A stretch of DNA of 64,000 nt from Microbacterium sp. lyk4-40-TSB-66 (GCF_030209475.1 NZ_JARVRW010000010.1:62001-126000), one strand, 5' to 3'; shown: positions 1 to 9,011, numbered from the stretch's first letter. The notes: generated by a model not told the origin, from the letters alone. Numbers and translations are program-made.

Positions 1-143
1 CGGCCGGCCTCGACGGGGACGGACTCGCCCCACCACACCTCGTCGCCGACCATCCGCGCACCGTCGATACGCGGGCTCGACTGCGCCACCGACTCGGGGG
101 TGATCGGGGAGGGCCAGGAACCGTAGGGGAGGGTGTCAGGCAT
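1..143 (-). CDS. S9-family (prolyl oligopeptidase-like) peptidase, N-terminal part only
   Basis: Reading leftward from an ATG at 143, the frame stays open to the window edge and gives 47 residues beginning MPDTLPYGSWPSPITPESVA, with a later GDEVWWGES stretch. This resembles the opening of actinobacterial dipeptidyl aminopeptidase / acylaminoacyl-peptidase proteins of family S9, where the N-terminal beta-propeller starts with a PYGSWPSPIT-like motif. The catalytic alpha/beta-hydrolase domain would lie outside the window. The family call rests on this short N-terminus only. The gene downstream on the same strand would be to the left, outside view. Confidence 0.6.
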   Translation of the reverse strand, partial: MPDTLPYGSWPSPITPESVAQSSPRIDGARMVGDEVWWGESVPVEAG

Positions 144-190
144 GGCTCCCACCCTACGGACCCCCTCCGACACGCGGCGAGGCGGTGTCC

Positions 191-1282
191 TCAAGCCCCG
201 ACGGGTCGCTTCTGCACGCCGAGGCCGCCCACCCACTCGCGGATGATCTGTCGCTGCGCGTCGTCGCAGGTGTAGCCGTAGCCGACGCTCACCTCCCAGT
301 ACGAGAGGTCGTCGATGGGCACCTCGTGGTCTAGAGACCACCCATCCAGGAACGTCAGGGCGTAACAGTCCGCCATGGTCTCCATGTCGCCGGAGAACGC
401 GGTGAGAGCGGATGCCGTGGCTTCGGGGTTCGTGAACTGCAGCACGTGGGCGTACTCGTGGTACGCGACGCCCGTGCGGATCCAGTCCGTCAACTGCGGG
501 TCGGAGCGCGTGTCTCCGCTGACGTGGACGACGAAGGGACCGCCCTCCGCCACGCACGCCATGGCTTCGAGACCGCACGGGCGGTTGGTCTCGTCGAAGG
601 CCATGCTCACCCACCCTCCACCGAGGCTGTCGAAGGTGGCCTCCCACGGGGTTCCCGTGGCGTTGGTCGAGGCTTGACCGCGCGCCGCCGCCGCTCGGTT
701 GGACAGCACGGCGGTGAACGCCTCGACGTCGACGACGTCCCGGCTCAGTGCTCCGGCGGTCCACCGGTGCTGCCACGCGCTGTCGGCGAAAGCCTCGATC
801 TCGGTCCACGGGACGAGCGTCGCGTACGGGAGGCCGACCAGCGGATCGATCGTCGAGTAGAGCTCGGTCATCGCAGCGCCGAACTGCTCCTTGCGGTCGA
901 TGAGGCCGCGCTGCTCCTCGATCTCGCGCTGCTGCTGCTGGATCTGATTCCGCTGGTCGTCGATCTGGGAGCGCGACTCCGACAACTGCGACGACAACCA
1001 GAGAAAGCCCGCTCCCGCGGCCACGATCGATACCGCGAGCGCCGCGCCCAGGAAGACGGTGCTCCGACGTGGACGGCGCCGCGAGGGGGGCGACGAGATG
1101 AGCGGGGAGGGGGCGGCGGCGAGGTGCTCGCCGGGATACCCGGCGTCGACGAGTCGGCCGTCGTTGTCACCCTGGGCGGCGGCGGCCGCGTCGGGATCGT
1201 TCGGAGCGGGGGTGGTCGACGGGGAGTCGCCCGGGGTGGTTGTCGATGACACGGATCTCGCCTTCTCTGCGCGTCCGGTCAT
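191..1282 (-). CDS. membrane-anchored protein with coiled coil and HExxH metallopeptidase-like motif
   Basis: A 363-residue protein. The open frame extends further upstream but runs through lexA; the ATG at 1282 (MTGRAEKARSVSS) is the first start that gives sensible sequence. Layout: a disordered, acidic and Pro-rich N-terminus of about 95 residues, a basic stretch, one transmembrane helix (TVFLGAALAVSIVAAGAGFL), a Gln/Glu-rich coiled coil (SQIDDQRNQIQQQQREIEEQ), then a folded C-terminal domain containing YHEYAHVLQ. HEYAH fits the HExxH zinc-binding pattern, and a later METMADCYA could supply a third ligand. It therefore looks like a type II membrane protein with an extracellular zinc-metallopeptidase-like domain. 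Family and substrate are not recognised; the catalytic role is inference. Confidence 0.7.
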   Translation of the reverse strand: MTGRAEKARSVSSTTTPGDSPSTTPAPNDPDAAAAAQGDNDGRLVDAGYPGEHLAAAPSPLISSPPSRRRPRRSTVFLGAALAVSIVAAGAGFLWLSSQLSESRSQIDDQRNQIQQQQREIEEQRGLIDRKEQFGAAMTELYSTIDPLVGLPYATLVPWTEIEAFADSAWQHRWTAGALSRDVVDVEAFTAVLSNRAAAARGQASTNATGTPWEATFDSLGGGWVSMAFDETNRPCGLEAMACVAEGGPFVVHVSGDTRSDPQLTDWIRTGVAYHEYAHVLQFTNPEATASALTAFSGDMETMADCYALTFLDGWSLDHEVPIDDLSYWEVSVGYGYTCDDAQRQIIREWVGGLGVQKRPVGA

Positions 1283-1382
1283 GGTAGCTGCGGCGCGTGT
1301 CCACCCCGTTTCGTCCTGTGGAGAACGACCGCGGTCTGTAGGGCGACGCGCGCACCCCGTGTCGTCGCACCGGGCGGCTGCG

Positions 1383-2069
1383 TCAGACCGCGCGCAGCAC
1401 CGCCACGACGCGACCCAGCACGACGGCCTCATCGCCGAGGATGGGCTCGAACGCGCTGTTGCGGGGGAGGAGCCAGGTGTGACCGTCGCGGCGACGGAAT
1501 GTCTTGACCGTGGCTTCACCCTCGAGCATGGCGGCGACGATCTCACCGTTCTCGGCGTTCGCCTGGGAGCGCACGACCACCCAGTCGCCGTCGCAGATGG
1601 CGGCGTCGATCATCGAGTCGCCCGAGACCTTGAGCATGAACAACTCGCCCTTTCCGACGAGCTGGCGGGGGAGGGGGAAGATCTCCTCCACCTGCTGGTC
1701 TGCGGTGATGGGCACACCCGCCGCGATCCGGCCGACCAGGGGCACGAGGGCGGCGTCGCCCACCGAGGGTGCGGTGTCGGCCGGGTTCTCGGCGGCGGTG
1801 CCGGGAAGGTCTATCAGCACCTCCATCGCGCGGGTCTTGCCCGGGTCGCGGCGCAGGTAGCCGCTGAGCTCGAGCTGATTCAGCTGATGGGTGACGCTCG
1901 ACAGCGACTTCAGGCCGACGGCGTCGCCGATCTCGCGCATGCTCGGCGGGTAACCGTGCCGCGCGATCGATCGCTGGATGACCTCGAGGATCGCGAGCTG
2001 CTTCTCGCTGAGGCTCTTGCGCCGACGCGTCTGCGGTCGTTCGCGGCCGGCGGTCGTCGCGTCGGTCAT
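1383..2069 (-). CDS. lexA: LexA, SOS response repressor / self-cleaving protease
   Basis: Represses SOS genes and cleaves itself when stimulated by RecA-ssDNA. The 228-residue product has a winged helix-turn-helix at about 18-80 ([33 protein letters not shown]), the Ala117-Gly118 cleavage bond (GRIAAGVP), and the S24 catalytic pair Ser152 (GDSM) and Lys189 (TVKTF). The ATG at 2069 has a strong purine-rich ribosome site (gaggggag on the minus strand); the frame is open further upstream, but that sequence is not LexA-like. It is divergent from the LysM gene at 2329, the same arrangement as lexA-chiZ (Rv2719c) in Mycobacterium and lexA-divS in Corynebacterium, so the shared region probably carries LexA operators. 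Confidence 0.97.
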   Translation of the reverse strand: MTDATTAGRERPQTRRRKSLSEKQLAILEVIQRSIARHGYPPSMREIGDAVGLKSLSSVTHQLNQLELSGYLRRDPGKTRAMEVLIDLPGTAAENPADTAPSVGDAALVPLVGRIAAGVPITADQQVEEIFPLPRQLVGKGELFMLKVSGDSMIDAAICDGDWVVVRSQANAENGEIVAAMLEGEATVKTFRRRDGHTWLLPRNSAFEPILGDEAVVLGRVVAVLRAV

Positions 2070-2224
2070 CTGATGCTCCCCTCGCGCCGCGGGAAGGGCG
2101 GCGGAAATTCGAATGTCGGAGGTTGGTGATGAGGTCTCCGTGTCGAAACCGTATCCGGTCGACGAGGCGAATCGCGTGGAAGCCCACGCGTGTCGCGTTC
2201 GATTCGTATCCGACATACGTCGTC

Positions 2225-2257
2225 TTGACACCCGCACAGTATCGAAGATAGATTCGG
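2225..2257 (+). promoter_or_regulatory. promoter of the LysM gene with overlapping candidate LexA box
   Basis: TTGACA at 2225-2230 and TAGATT at 2249-2254 (18-nt spacer) form a good sigma70-type promoter facing the LysM gene. The interval 2242-2257 reads TCGAAGATAGATTCGG, an imperfect palindrome matching 9 of the 12 fixed positions of the actinobacterial SOS box TCGAAC-N4-GTTCGA and covering the -10 element. A second overlapping palindrome, GAAT-N4-ATTC, lies just downstream (2257-2268). Binding by LexA is inference from position and partial match. Confidence 0.5.
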
Positions 2258-2328
2258 AATACAGATTCGCACTCCCGCCCTCCCGGCCGAGGGTGGGGTG
2301 CGAATCTCTCCCCACTGAGGAGCACACC

Positions 2329-2679
2329 ATGACCAGCATCGCCATCTCCGCCCCCGCCACCCGCCTGCGCATCACGCCGCGCGGTCGCCGCGTCGTCACC
2401 TTCCTGGTGTCGCTGCCGCTCGTCGTGGCTCTCGGTGTCGCGATCGTCGGCGGCGGTGCCGCGCTGGCCTCGAACGAAGCCGGCGCATCCGCCGGCTCGT
2501 TCTCCGAGGTCACCGTCATGAGCGGCGACACCCTGTGGTCGATCGCTGAAGAGCTGGCACCCGCGGCCGACCCCCGCGACGTCGTCGCCAAGATCTCCCG
2601 TCTCAACGCCCTCTCCGGCGGTTCTGTGGCGGCCGGTCAGCGCATCGCGATCCCCACCGAGTACGCCCCCGCGAACTGA
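2329..2679 (+). CDS. LysM-domain membrane protein, probable SOS cell-division suppressor (ChiZ/DivS type)
   Basis: A 116-residue protein: basic N-terminus, one transmembrane helix at about 22-47 ([20 protein letters not shown]), then a single extracytoplasmic LysM domain at 60-110 ([18 protein letters not shown] to RLNAL...GQRIAIP) that would bind peptidoglycan. The ATG at 2329 follows GAGGAG at 2317-2322. Small LysM membrane proteins encoded back-to-back with lexA (Rv2719c/ChiZ in M. tuberculosis, DivS in C. glutamicum) halt division during DNA damage; the shared topology and synteny suggest the same role here. No hydrolase domain is visible beyond LysM. The function is inference from context. 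Confidence 0.85.
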   Translation: MTSIAISAPATRLRITPRGRRVVTFLVSLPLVVALGVAIVGGGAALASNEAGASAGSFSEVTVMSGDTLWSIAEELAPAADPRDVVAKISRLNALSGGSVAAGQRIAIPTEYAPAN

Positions 2680-2743
2680 CCTCGCCCTCGCGCCGGTCAT
2701 GCCGCGTGAGTCGCCACGACGCCCGCCGCCTACGATGGGTGGG

Positions 2744-3829
2744 GTGACCGTACGCCTCGACGACCTGCCCCTACGCGACGATCTGCGGGGAATGACCCCG
2801 TACGGAGCACCGCAGGCGCCGCTTCCCGTCGCGCTGAACGTGAACGAGAACACGCATCCCGTTCCCTCCGAAGTCGCAGACGACATTCTCGATGCCGTCG
2901 CCCGGGCCCTCCGTGACGTCAACCGCTATCCCGACCGTGAGTTCACAGGACTCCGAGAGGCGTTCGCGCATTACCTGGGCCACGGCCTGGGGGCCGAACA
3001 GATCTGGGCGGCCAACGGCTCGAACGAGGTGCTGCAGCACATCCTCCAGGCGTTCGGCGGTCCCGGTCGGACCGCGATGGGCTTCGCTCCCACGTACTCG
3101 ATGTATCCGATCCTCACGCGCGCGACGGGTGCGCGGTGGATCGCCGGTCACCGCGAGCACGATTTCTCGCTTACTGCGGAGTCCGCAGCGGCGCAGGTGC
3201 GCGAACAGCGTCCCGACGTGGTGTTCCTGTGCGCGCCCAACAACCCCACGGGCACCCCTCTCCGACGCGATGTCATCGAGGCGGTCTACGACGCGACCGA
3301 CGGTGTCGTCATCGTCGACGAGGCCTACGAGGAGTTCGCCCCGCGCGACGAGCCGTCCGCCGTCGCGCTCCTTCCGGGTCGTCCGCGGTTGGTCGTCTCC
3401 CGCACGATGAGCAAGGCCTTCGCCTTCGCCGGTGCGCGGGTGGGCTACCTCGCGGCCGACCCAGCCTTCGTCGACGCCCTGCGCCTCGTGCGCCTGCCGT
3501 ACCACCTGAGCGCACTGACCCAGGCGGCGGCGACCGCCGCTCTGGGCCACGCCGAGACCATGCTTGCGATGGTCGACGAGATCGTCGCTCAGCGCGATCG
3601 CATCTCCGCGACGGTGTCCGCGCTCGGGTACACGGCACACGAGTCGTGGACGAACTTCGTCCTGTTCGGAGGGGTCGATGACCCGGCCGCGACGTGGAAA
3701 GCGCTGTACGACCGCGGCGTGCTCATCCGCGACGTCGGCATTCCCCACCACCTGCGCGTCTCGGCCGGAACGGCCGACGAGACCACCGCGTTCCTCGACG
3801 CCCTCGCCTCGATAGGATCCCGATCATGA
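2744..3829 (+). CDS. hisC: histidinol-phosphate aminotransferase
   Basis: PLP enzyme converting imidazole-acetol phosphate to histidinol phosphate. The 361-residue class I/II aminotransferase has NENTHPVP near the N-terminus, the CAPNNPTGT substrate/PLP motif at 163-171, DEAYEEF at 192-198, and the PLP lysine at about 224 ([17 protein letters not shown]). I chose the GTG at 2744 over the ATG at 2699 because TACGAT at 2731-2736 sits 7 nt before it, which suggests a leaderless transcript, and because family members start near this point. It heads the his cluster and overlaps hisB by 4 bases (ATGA). hisD, often upstream in other actinobacteria, is not here. Confidence 0.95.
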   Translation: MTVRLDDLPLRDDLRGMTPYGAPQAPLPVALNVNENTHPVPSEVADDILDAVARALRDVNRYPDREFTGLREAFAHYLGHGLGAEQIWAANGSNEVLQHILQAFGGPGRTAMGFAPTYSMYPILTRATGARWIAGHREHDFSLTAESAAAQVREQRPDVVFLCAPNNPTGTPLRRDVIEAVYDATDGVVIVDEAYEEFAPRDEPSAVALLPGRPRLVVSRTMSKAFAFAGARVGYLAADPAFVDALRLVRLPYHLSALTQAAATAALGHAETMLAMVDEIVAQRDRISATVSALGYTAHESWTNFVLFGGVDDPAATWKALYDRGVLIRDVGIPHHLRVSAGTADETTAFLDALASIGSRS

Positions 3830-4440
3830 CCGGCCCCGCAACGCCCCGCACCGCCTCGATCACGCGCGAGACGAGCGAGTCGCACATCGAGCTCGAGCTG
3901 GATCTCGACGGGCGCGGTGCGAGCGACATCCAGACGACGGTGCCGTTCTTCGACCACATGCTCACGGCGTTCGCGAAGCACTCGCTCACCGACCTGCGCG
4001 TGCGCGCCACCGGAGACACCCACATCGACGCCCACCACACGGTCGAGGACACCTCGATCGTGCTCGGCCAGGCGATCCGTCAGGCACTCGGCGACAAGTC
4101 CGGCATCGCGCGCTACGGTGACGCCCTCGTCCCGCTCGACGAGGCACTCGCGCAGGCGGTGGTCGACATCAGCGGTCGTCCGTACCTCGTGCACACCGGC
4201 GAGCCCGCCGGATTCGAGCACCACCTCATCGGGGGTCACTTCACCGGCTCGCTCGTGCGCCACTCGTTCGAGGCCATCTCCATCCACGCCGGGCTCACCG
4301 TGCACGTGCGCGTCCTGGGCGGACGCGACCCGCACCACATCGCCGAGGCGGAGTACAAGGCGCTCGCGCGCGCCTTCCGTCAGGCCAAGGCACTCGATCC
4401 CCTCGTCGACGGCATCCCGAGCACGAAGGGCGCGCTGTGA
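3826..4440 (+). CDS. hisB: imidazoleglycerol-phosphate dehydratase
   Basis: Dehydrates imidazole glycerol phosphate to imidazole-acetol phosphate, one step before HisC. At 204 residues it is a monofunctional dehydratase without the phosphatase domain seen in enterobacteria. The two metal-binding signatures are visible: [11 protein letters not shown] and [18 protein letters not shown], with PFFDHM near the N-terminus. The ATG at 3826 overlaps the hisC stop (ATGA), so the two genes are translationally coupled. It is followed by hisH with a GTGA overlap. Confidence 0.97.
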   Translation: MTGPATPRTASITRETSESHIELELDLDGRGASDIQTTVPFFDHMLTAFAKHSLTDLRVRATGDTHIDAHHTVEDTSIVLGQAIRQALGDKSGIARYGDALVPLDEALAQAVVDISGRPYLVHTGEPAGFEHHLIGGHFTGSLVRHSFEAISIHAGLTVHVRVLGGRDPHHIAEAEYKALARAFRQAKALDPLVDGIPSTKGAL

Positions 4441-5087
4441 CGGCCAAGCCCGTCGTCGCGGTCCTCGATTACGGGTCAGGCAACGTCCACTCCGCCGTGA
4501 AGGCGCTCGTCGAGGCGGGCGCCGACGCGCGGCTGACGTCCGATCGGTCACTGCTGCTCGACGCCGACGGACTGCTCGTGCCCGGCGTCGGCGCGTTCCG
4601 CGCTGTCATGGATTCATTGAACGCCAGTCGCGGGGGCGAGATCATCGACCGCCGTCTCGCCGGTGGGCGGCCGGTCCTCGGCATCTGCGTCGGCATGCAG
4701 GTCATGTTCGAGCGCGGCATCGAGCGCGGCACCGACACCCCGGGGCTGGGGGAGTGGCCGGGCACGGTCGCCGAACTCACGGCCCCCGTGCTGCCGCACA
4801 TGGGCTGGAACACCGTCACCGCGGGCGAGGGTTCCCGACTGTTCGAGGGCATCGAGCGCGAGCGGTTCTACTTCGTGCACTCCTACGCCGCACAGGAGTG
4901 GTCGCTCGCCGTCACCCCGCCGTTCCCACAGCCGTCCGTGACGTGGTGCACGTACGGTGCGCCCTTCATCGCGGCGGTCGAGAACGGTCCGCTGGCGGCG
5001 ACGCAGTTCCACCCCGAGAAGTCGGGCGAAGCCGGCATCCGCCTCCTCGCCAATTGGATCGACGGGCTGCGCGCGACTACTGTGTGA
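4437..5087 (+). CDS. hisH: imidazole glycerol phosphate synthase, glutaminase subunit
   Basis: Supplies ammonia from glutamine to HisF for imidazole glycerol phosphate synthesis. It is a class I glutamine amidotransferase of 216 residues: oxyanion strand motif VPGVGAF at 48-54, nucleophile Cys84 in GICVGMQ, and His192/Glu194 in HPEK. It starts at GTG 4437, sharing bases with the hisB TGA. The partner hisF is not in the window and must lie elsewhere on the chromosome. Confidence 0.97.
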   Translation: MTAKPVVAVLDYGSGNVHSAVKALVEAGADARLTSDRSLLLDADGLLVPGVGAFRAVMDSLNASRGGEIIDRRLAGGRPVLGICVGMQVMFERGIERGTDTPGLGEWPGTVAELTAPVLPHMGWNTVTAGEGSRLFEGIERERFYFVHSYAAQEWSLAVTPPFPQPSVTWCTYGAPFIAAVENGPLAATQFHPEKSGEAGIRLLANWIDGLRATTV

Positions 5088-5133
5088 CCTCGTGCCCCGG
5101 CTCGGCGAGATGCGCCGAAGGGTGCGAGGAGCC

Positions 5134-5880
5134 ATGAACGATTTCGCGTCCACGCCCGAACTTGTGCTGCTTCCGGCGGTCGATGTGGCCGACGGTAAAG
5201 CCGTCCGCCTGACCCAGGGCGAGGCCGGTACCGAGACCAGCTACGGCGACCCCGTCGACGCGGCCGCCGACTTCGCCCGCCAGGGCGCGCAGTGGATCCA
5301 CCTCGTCGACCTCGACGCCGCCTTCGGCCGTGGCAGCAACGCCGGCGTCATGCGCAAGGTCATCAAGCAGGTCAAGGGCGTGCAGGTGGAGCTCTCGGGC
5401 GGCATCCGCGACGACCGCACGCTGGAGGCTGCGCTCGAGAGCGGCGCGAGCCGTATCAACCTCGGCACGGCGGCGCTCGAGAACCCCGAGTGGGCGGCAG
5501 ATGTCATCAACCGCTACGGCGAGGCCATCGCCGTCGGTCTCGATGTGCGCGGCACGACGCTCGCGGCCCGCGGGTGGACGCGTGACGGCGGCGATCTGTG
5601 GACGGTGCTCGATCGTCTCGAGGACGCCGGCTGCAGCCGTTACGTCGTCACCGACGTCACCAAGGACGGTACGCTCCGCGGCCCCAACATCGAACTGCTG
5701 CGCGAGATGACCCAGCGCACCCCGAAGCCGATCGTCGCCTCCGGCGGCGTGTCCAGCCTCGACGACATCGCGGCGCTGCGCGACCTCGTGCCCCTCGGAG
5801 TCGAGGGCGCCATCGTCGGCAAGGCGCTCTATGCGGGGCAGTTCACGCTCGCTGAGGCACTGGATGTCGCCGGACACTGA
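5134..5880 (+). CDS. priA: phosphoribosyl isomerase A (HisA / dual HisA-TrpF type)
   Basis: A (beta-alpha)8 isomerase of 248 residues acting on ProFAR in histidine synthesis. Visible motifs are [15 protein letters not shown] (catalytic Asp17), [24 protein letters not shown] with the second catalytic Asp, and [11 protein letters not shown]. In actinobacteria this protein usually also performs the TrpF reaction, which is why priA is preferred over hisA; the dual activity is family knowledge and was not deduced from the sequence. The ATG at 5134 is preceded by gcgagga; the gap to hisH is 46 bases. Confidence 0.92.
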   Translation: MNDFASTPELVLLPAVDVADGKAVRLTQGEAGTETSYGDPVDAAADFARQGAQWIHLVDLDAAFGRGSNAGVMRKVIKQVKGVQVELSGGIRDDRTLEAALESGASRINLGTAALENPEWAADVINRYGEAIAVGLDVRGTTLAARGWTRDGGDLWTVLDRLEDAGCSRYVVTDVTKDGTLRGPNIELLREMTQRTPKPIVASGGVSSLDDIAALRDLVPLGVEGAIVGKALYAGQFTLAEALDVAGH

Positions 5881-6688
5881 CGGTCCGAACGGGCACGACC
5901 CGCACGATCACGGTCACGGCCCGCACGGCGCCGCAGCCGACTCGGCCGGCCTCCCCTGGGAGGGGCGCAGCTTCTCGGCCAATCCGCACTCGGGCGATGA
6001 CGGGTCGGCCGATCCGGCACTGCTGTCCGCTCTCCTCGCGTTCCGAGCGGCGGAGGGCGACGCCCGCGCGGTGGTCGATGCCTACCGCGAGGCGCGCCTG
6101 CTGATCCCCCTGGTCGCCGAGAAGGGTGACCACGGTATCGGCGCGCACGGGCTCGAGGTCGACAAGACGCAGGAACTGTCGATCGTCACGGTCGCCGCGC
6201 CGGACGGACGCAAAGTCCTCCCCGTCTTCACCTCGGTCACCGCGCTCCAGACCTGGGATGCCCTGGCGCGACCCGTTCCCGCCGACGGTCGACGCACGGC
6301 GCTGGCCGCGGCATCCGAAGACACCGAGCTCATCGTCATCGACCCGGGATCGGAGACGGAGTTCGTCGTCCGCCGTCCCGCGGTCTGGGCGATCGCCCAG
6401 GGCGAGTCGTGGGAGCCCGCCCATACCTCGCCGACGGTCTTCACGGGCTTGCAGCAGAGCATCTCGGGTGAACTCGCGGTGCTCGACCTCGCGGTCGAAT
6501 CGGGCGATCCCACGGGGCGTCTGCGCGGGCCGGAGCTCGTCGTCCACCTGCAGCTGATGTCGGGCCTGGAGCAGGAGGAATTGGATGCCGTCCTCGCTCG
6601 CGTCGCCCGCCGGTGGGCGTCCGATGACCGTATCGCCGTCCTCGTCGACTCGCTGACGGTGAAACTGCACCGCAGCACCGAGTCCTGA
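5864..6688 (+). CDS. SseB-family protein
   Basis: A 274-residue protein with a His-rich start ([17 protein letters not shown]) that could bind metal, followed by an SseB N-terminal-like domain ([31 protein letters not shown], then [15 protein letters not shown]) and a C-terminal half of the same fold class. The ATG at 5864 lies 17 bases inside priA, so it is probably co-transcribed and translationally coupled with the his operon. The SseB domain is common in actinobacteria and its role is unknown. The His-rich tail is the one unusual feature. Confidence 0.8.
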   Translation: MSPDTDGPNGHDPHDHGHGPHGAAADSAGLPWEGRSFSANPHSGDDGSADPALLSALLAFRAAEGDARAVVDAYREARLLIPLVAEKGDHGIGAHGLEVDKTQELSIVTVAAPDGRKVLPVFTSVTALQTWDALARPVPADGRRTALAAASEDTELIVIDPGSETEFVVRRPAVWAIAQGESWEPAHTSPTVFTGLQQSISGELAVLDLAVESGDPTGRLRGPELVVHLQLMSGLEQEELDAVLARVARRWASDDRIAVLVDSLTVKLHRSTES

Positions 6689-6820
6689 CCGCGCCGCCTG
6701 CCCCGCCGGCAGGCCGACTCATGCGCTTCCGTCCGCCTCCCTCGAGTGTTCCGGGGGAGCCGGCCCGCGGCTCAGGGCGCTGAGATGCCCCCTTCCCTGC
6801 GAGTCAGGGGAGGGACCCGC

Positions 6821-6952
6821 AGCTCATACCCATGCGGGTGTCACGAAGGAGTCGCCCTGCGGCAGAGGACTGCGGGGGTGCCCCTTCCCAAGTCGACCCG
6901 CAGCAGCTCATACCCATGCGGGTGTCACGAAGGAGCCGCCCTGCGGCAGAGG
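6821..6952. repeat. 48-bp direct repeat, two copies 84 bp apart
   Basis: Copy 1 is 6821-6868 and copy 2 is 6905-6952. Both begin AGCTCATACCCATGCGGGTG and end CCCTGCGGCAGAGG, with one mismatch (gagtcg against gagccg). Both are preceded by a gacccgc motif. The repeat lies in the intergenic gap between convergent genes, so it may be a transposed or REP-like non-coding unit. No flanking transposase is present. Confidence 0.85.
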
Positions 6953-6956
6953 CGAA

Positions 6957-7024
6957 GGGGTGCCACTTGTCTTAGGTCGATCGCTGCAGGGGCCCCGTTC
7001 TCGACCTCAGACAAGGGGCACCCC
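6957..7024. terminator. long imperfect hairpin, probable bidirectional terminator
   Basis: The 24-base arms 6957-6980 and 7001-7024 pair at 22 of 24 positions around a 20-nt loop. The left arm begins GGGGTGCCACTTGTCT and the right arm ends AGACAAGGGGCACCCC. Its position between two convergent genes fits transcription termination from both sides. It lacks a T-run, so it could equally be a structural repeat. Confidence 0.55.
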
Positions 7025-7051
7025 GTAGCCGATACCCCCAGAGCGAACGAC

Positions 7052-7477
7052 CTACGTGACGGGACCCGTCCACTTCTCGCCCGGCCCCTTACCGATCGGG
7101 TCCTGGATCGTCGACGCCTCACGGAAGGCCAGTTGGAGCGAGCGCAGCCCGTCGCGCAGCGATCGCGCGTGCATGTCGCTGATCTCGGGGGCGCCGGCCG
7201 TGATGAGACCGGCCAGGGCGTTGATGAGCTTGCGCGCCTCGTCGAGGTCGAGCTGGTGGGCGGGATCGTCGGCGAGTCCCGTCTTGACCGCGGCGGCGCT
7301 CATGAGGTGGACGGCGGCTGTCGTGATGACTTCGACGGCCGGCACGTCCGCGATGTCGCGGGTCGCCGAGGAGGCTGCACGCTCCTGCTCCTCCCATCGC
7401 GCGAGACGTTCGTCTTCGCCGCCGTGGCGGTGTGCGGAGTGGTCTTCGGCGGGCTGGTCGGAGGGGTTCGTGTCCAC
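7052..7477 (-). CDS. DUF1844 family protein
   Basis: A 141-residue cytoplasmic protein starting at GTG 7477. An acidic, His-containing N-terminal tail is followed by the DUF1844 core: [27 protein letters not shown], then [15 protein letters not shown] and a C-terminal helix. This family is regularly encoded next to infC-rpmI-rplT in actinobacteria, as here (divergent from infC). Its biochemical role is unknown. Confidence 0.88.
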   Translation of the reverse strand: MDTNPSDQPAEDHSAHRHGGEDERLARWEEQERAASSATRDIADVPAVEVITTAAVHLMSAAAVKTGLADDPAHQLDLDEARKLINALAGLITAGAPEISDMHARSLRDGLRSLQLAFREASTIQDPIGKGPGEKWTGPVT

Positions 7478-7722
7478 GTGAATCTCTCTGCTAGACTGTG
7501 GCGGGCTTCGGAGCTTTCCGCTCCGTACGAAAGAGGATCACATCCCACCCGCGCTTGCCGTTCCAGGCTACCGGGTTCCCGCACTCCGCTCCGTTTCGCA
7601 CGGGGTCGCCTGGGTGCAGAAGCCGGTGCTGACAGCACCGTGCCGGGTGGCGTGTTTCTCCTCTTCGCCCGCGATTCGATCGGATCGCGGCGGCCGTCAT
7701 CCGCAGACAAGAGGAGTTCCGC
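7478..7722 (+). promoter_or_regulatory. infC 5' leader with three hairpins
   Basis: A 245-nt untranslated stretch before infC. It contains CGGAGC-N5-GCTCCG at 7509-7525, CGGTGCT-GAC-AGCACCG at 7624-7640, and CCGCGAT-N8-ATCGCGG at 7669-7690. TAGACT at about 7492-7497 is a candidate -10 box. Long structured leaders before infC-rpmI-rplT are known to mediate autogenous control by L20 or IF3 in other bacteria. Whether this one does so is inference. Confidence 0.5.
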
Positions 7723-8355
7723 ATCAGCGATCCCCGCACCAACGAGCGCATCCGAGTCCCGGAGGTCCGTCTCGTCGGACCCAACGGCGAGCAGGTCGGC
7801 ATCGTCCGCATCGAAGCTGCGCTGCGCCTGGCCCAGGAAGCGGACCTCGACCTGGTCGAGGTTGCGCCGAGCTCGAAGCCGCCCGTGGTCAAGATCATGG
7901 ATTACGGCAAGTTCAAGTACGAGGCCGCTCAGAAGGCCAAGGAGACGCGTCGTAACCAGGCGAACACCGTCCTCAAAGAGGTCCGGTTCCGCCTGAAGAT
8001 CGAGGCCCACGACTACATCACCAAGCTCAAGCGCGCCGAGGGCTTCCTCCAGGCGGGTGACAAGGTGAAGGCGATGATCCTGTTCCGCGGTCGCGAGCAG
8101 TCGCGTCCCGAGCAGGGTGTGCGTCTGCTCCGCAAGTTCGCCGAAGACGTCGCCGAGTTCGGCACCGTCGAGTCGAACCCCACGATCGACGGTCGCAACA
8201 TGGTGATGGTCGTCGCTCCTCACAAGAACAAGTCCGAGGTCAAGACCGAGCAGAACGCTCTGCGCACCGCGAACCGCGAGGCGGCGCGCAGCGCCGCGCG
8301 CGGCGACTCGGAATCGGACTCGGAAGAAACCCCCTCCTCGGCCCCCGCCGAGTAG
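7723..8355 (+). CDS. infC: translation initiation factor IF-3, ATC start codon
   Basis: Binds the 30S subunit and checks start-codon selection. The 210-residue protein begins (M)[18 protein letters not shown], the canonical IF-3 N-terminus, continues through [11 protein letters not shown] and has the C-domain [17 protein letters not shown]...RNMVMVV. There is no ATG, GTG or TTG at the correct N-terminus. The codon there is ATC at 7723, preceded by a near-perfect Shine-Dalgarno GAGGAG at 7711-7716 with 6-nt spacing. Rare AUU/AUC starts are known for infC and allow IF-3 to repress its own translation. A GTG at 7885 is in frame but would remove about a quarter of the protein. A low-complexity Ser/Glu tail ends the protein. 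Confidence 0.95.
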   Translation: MSDPRTNERIRVPEVRLVGPNGEQVGIVRIEAALRLAQEADLDLVEVAPSSKPPVVKIMDYGKFKYEAAQKAKETRRNQANTVLKEVRFRLKIEAHDYITKLKRAEGFLQAGDKVKAMILFRGREQSRPEQGVRLLRKFAEDVAEFGTVESNPTIDGRNMVMVVAPHKNKSEVKTEQNALRTANREAARSAARGDSESDSEETPSSAPAE

Positions 8356-8403
8356 AGCTCCCCAGACTCCCGCTCCGCCGGGAAGACCAACGAAGGAAGA
8401 CAG

Positions 8404-8598
8404 ATGCCGAAGCAGAAGACCCACTCGGGCGCCAAGAAGCGCTTCAAGCTCACCGGTAGCGGCAAGCTCATGAAGCAGCAGGCCGGCATGCGCCACAACC
8501 TCGAAGGCAAGGCCTCGAAGCGCACCCGCCGCCTGAACCAGGAGCAGGTCCTGGCCAAGGGCGACTCGAAGGTCGCCAAGAAGCTCCTCGGTCTCTGA
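8404..8598 (+). CDS. rpmI: 50S ribosomal protein L35
   Basis: A 64-residue, highly basic protein starting [20 protein letters not shown], the universal bL35 opening, and ending KKLLGL. It has an aagga ribosome site just upstream and lies between infC and rplT, as in nearly all bacteria. Confidence 0.98.
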   Translation: MPKQKTHSGAKKRFKLTGSGKLMKQQAGMRHNLEGKASKRTRRLNQEQVLAKGDSKVAKKLLGL

Positions 8599-8627
8599 GC
8601 GCCGACGCACGTTAGGAAGAAACAGAA

Positions 8628-9011
8628 ATGGCTAGAGTCAAGCGGGCAGTAAACGCCCACAAGAAGCGTCGCGTCATCCTGGAGCGCGCCTCCGGTTACC
8701 GCGGTCAGCGTTCGCGCCTGTACCGCAAGGCCAAGGAGCAGGTCACCCACTCCCTGGTCTACGCGTACCGCGACCGTCGCAAGCGCAAGGGCGATTTCCG
8801 TCGTCTGTGGATCCAGCGCATCAACGCCGCGTCCCGCCAGAACGGGCTCACGTACAACCGCTTCATCCAGGGCCTCGGCCTCGCGGGTGTGCAGGTCGAC
8901 CGCCGCATGCTCGCCGAGCTCGCGGTGAACGAGCCCACCGTGTTCGCCTCGCTCGTGCAGACCGCCAAGGCGGCCCTGCCCAGCGACGTCAACGCGCCGA
9001 AGTCCGCGTAA
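8628..9011 (+). CDS. rplT: 50S ribosomal protein L20
   Basis: A 127-residue bL20: [20 protein letters not shown] at the start, [20 protein letters not shown], and [22 protein letters not shown] at the RNA-binding C-domain. It is an early assembly protein that binds 23S rRNA. It has ribosome site aggaag, sits 29 bases after rpmI, and is followed by a strong hairpin terminator. Confidence 0.98.
   Translation: MARVKRAVNAHKKRRVILERASGYRGQRSRLYRKAKEQVTHSLVYAYRDRRKRKGDFRRLWIQRINAASRQNGLTYNRFIQGLGLAGVQVDRRMLAELAVNEPTVFASLVQTAKAALPSDVNAPKSA

Larger units (their letters stand above)
6689..7051. other. 363-bp gene-free region between convergent genes, filled with repeats
   Basis: Between the SseB gene (+) and the DUF1844 gene (-). 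No reading frame has protein-like character. The interval holds a 48-bp direct repeat pair and a long inverted repeat, listed separately. The phrase ggggtgcc-cctt-agtcgaccc recurs around 6874-6899 and in both arms of the inverted repeat, so the whole block looks like variants of one unit of about 84 bp. Confidence 0.75.

Noticed and set aside
1059..2129. Long plus-strand frame opposite lexA and the HExxH gene
   Set aside because: It is the antisense shadow of GC3-rich genes: low-complexity Arg/Gly/Asp sequence with no family features.
2699..2743. Upstream ATG start or a His leader peptide for hisC
   Set aside because: The extra 15 residues are Arg/Pro-rich, contain no His run, and a -10 box lies inside; GTG 2744 is better.
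6821..6952. CRISPR array
   Set aside because: Only two repeat copies, 48 bp long with a 36-bp gap, no cas genes, and no further units.
6746..7996. 416-codon plus-strand frame running through the repeat block into infC
   Set aside because: It crosses the antisense DUF1844 gene and is out of frame with infC; the repeats give it artificial openness.
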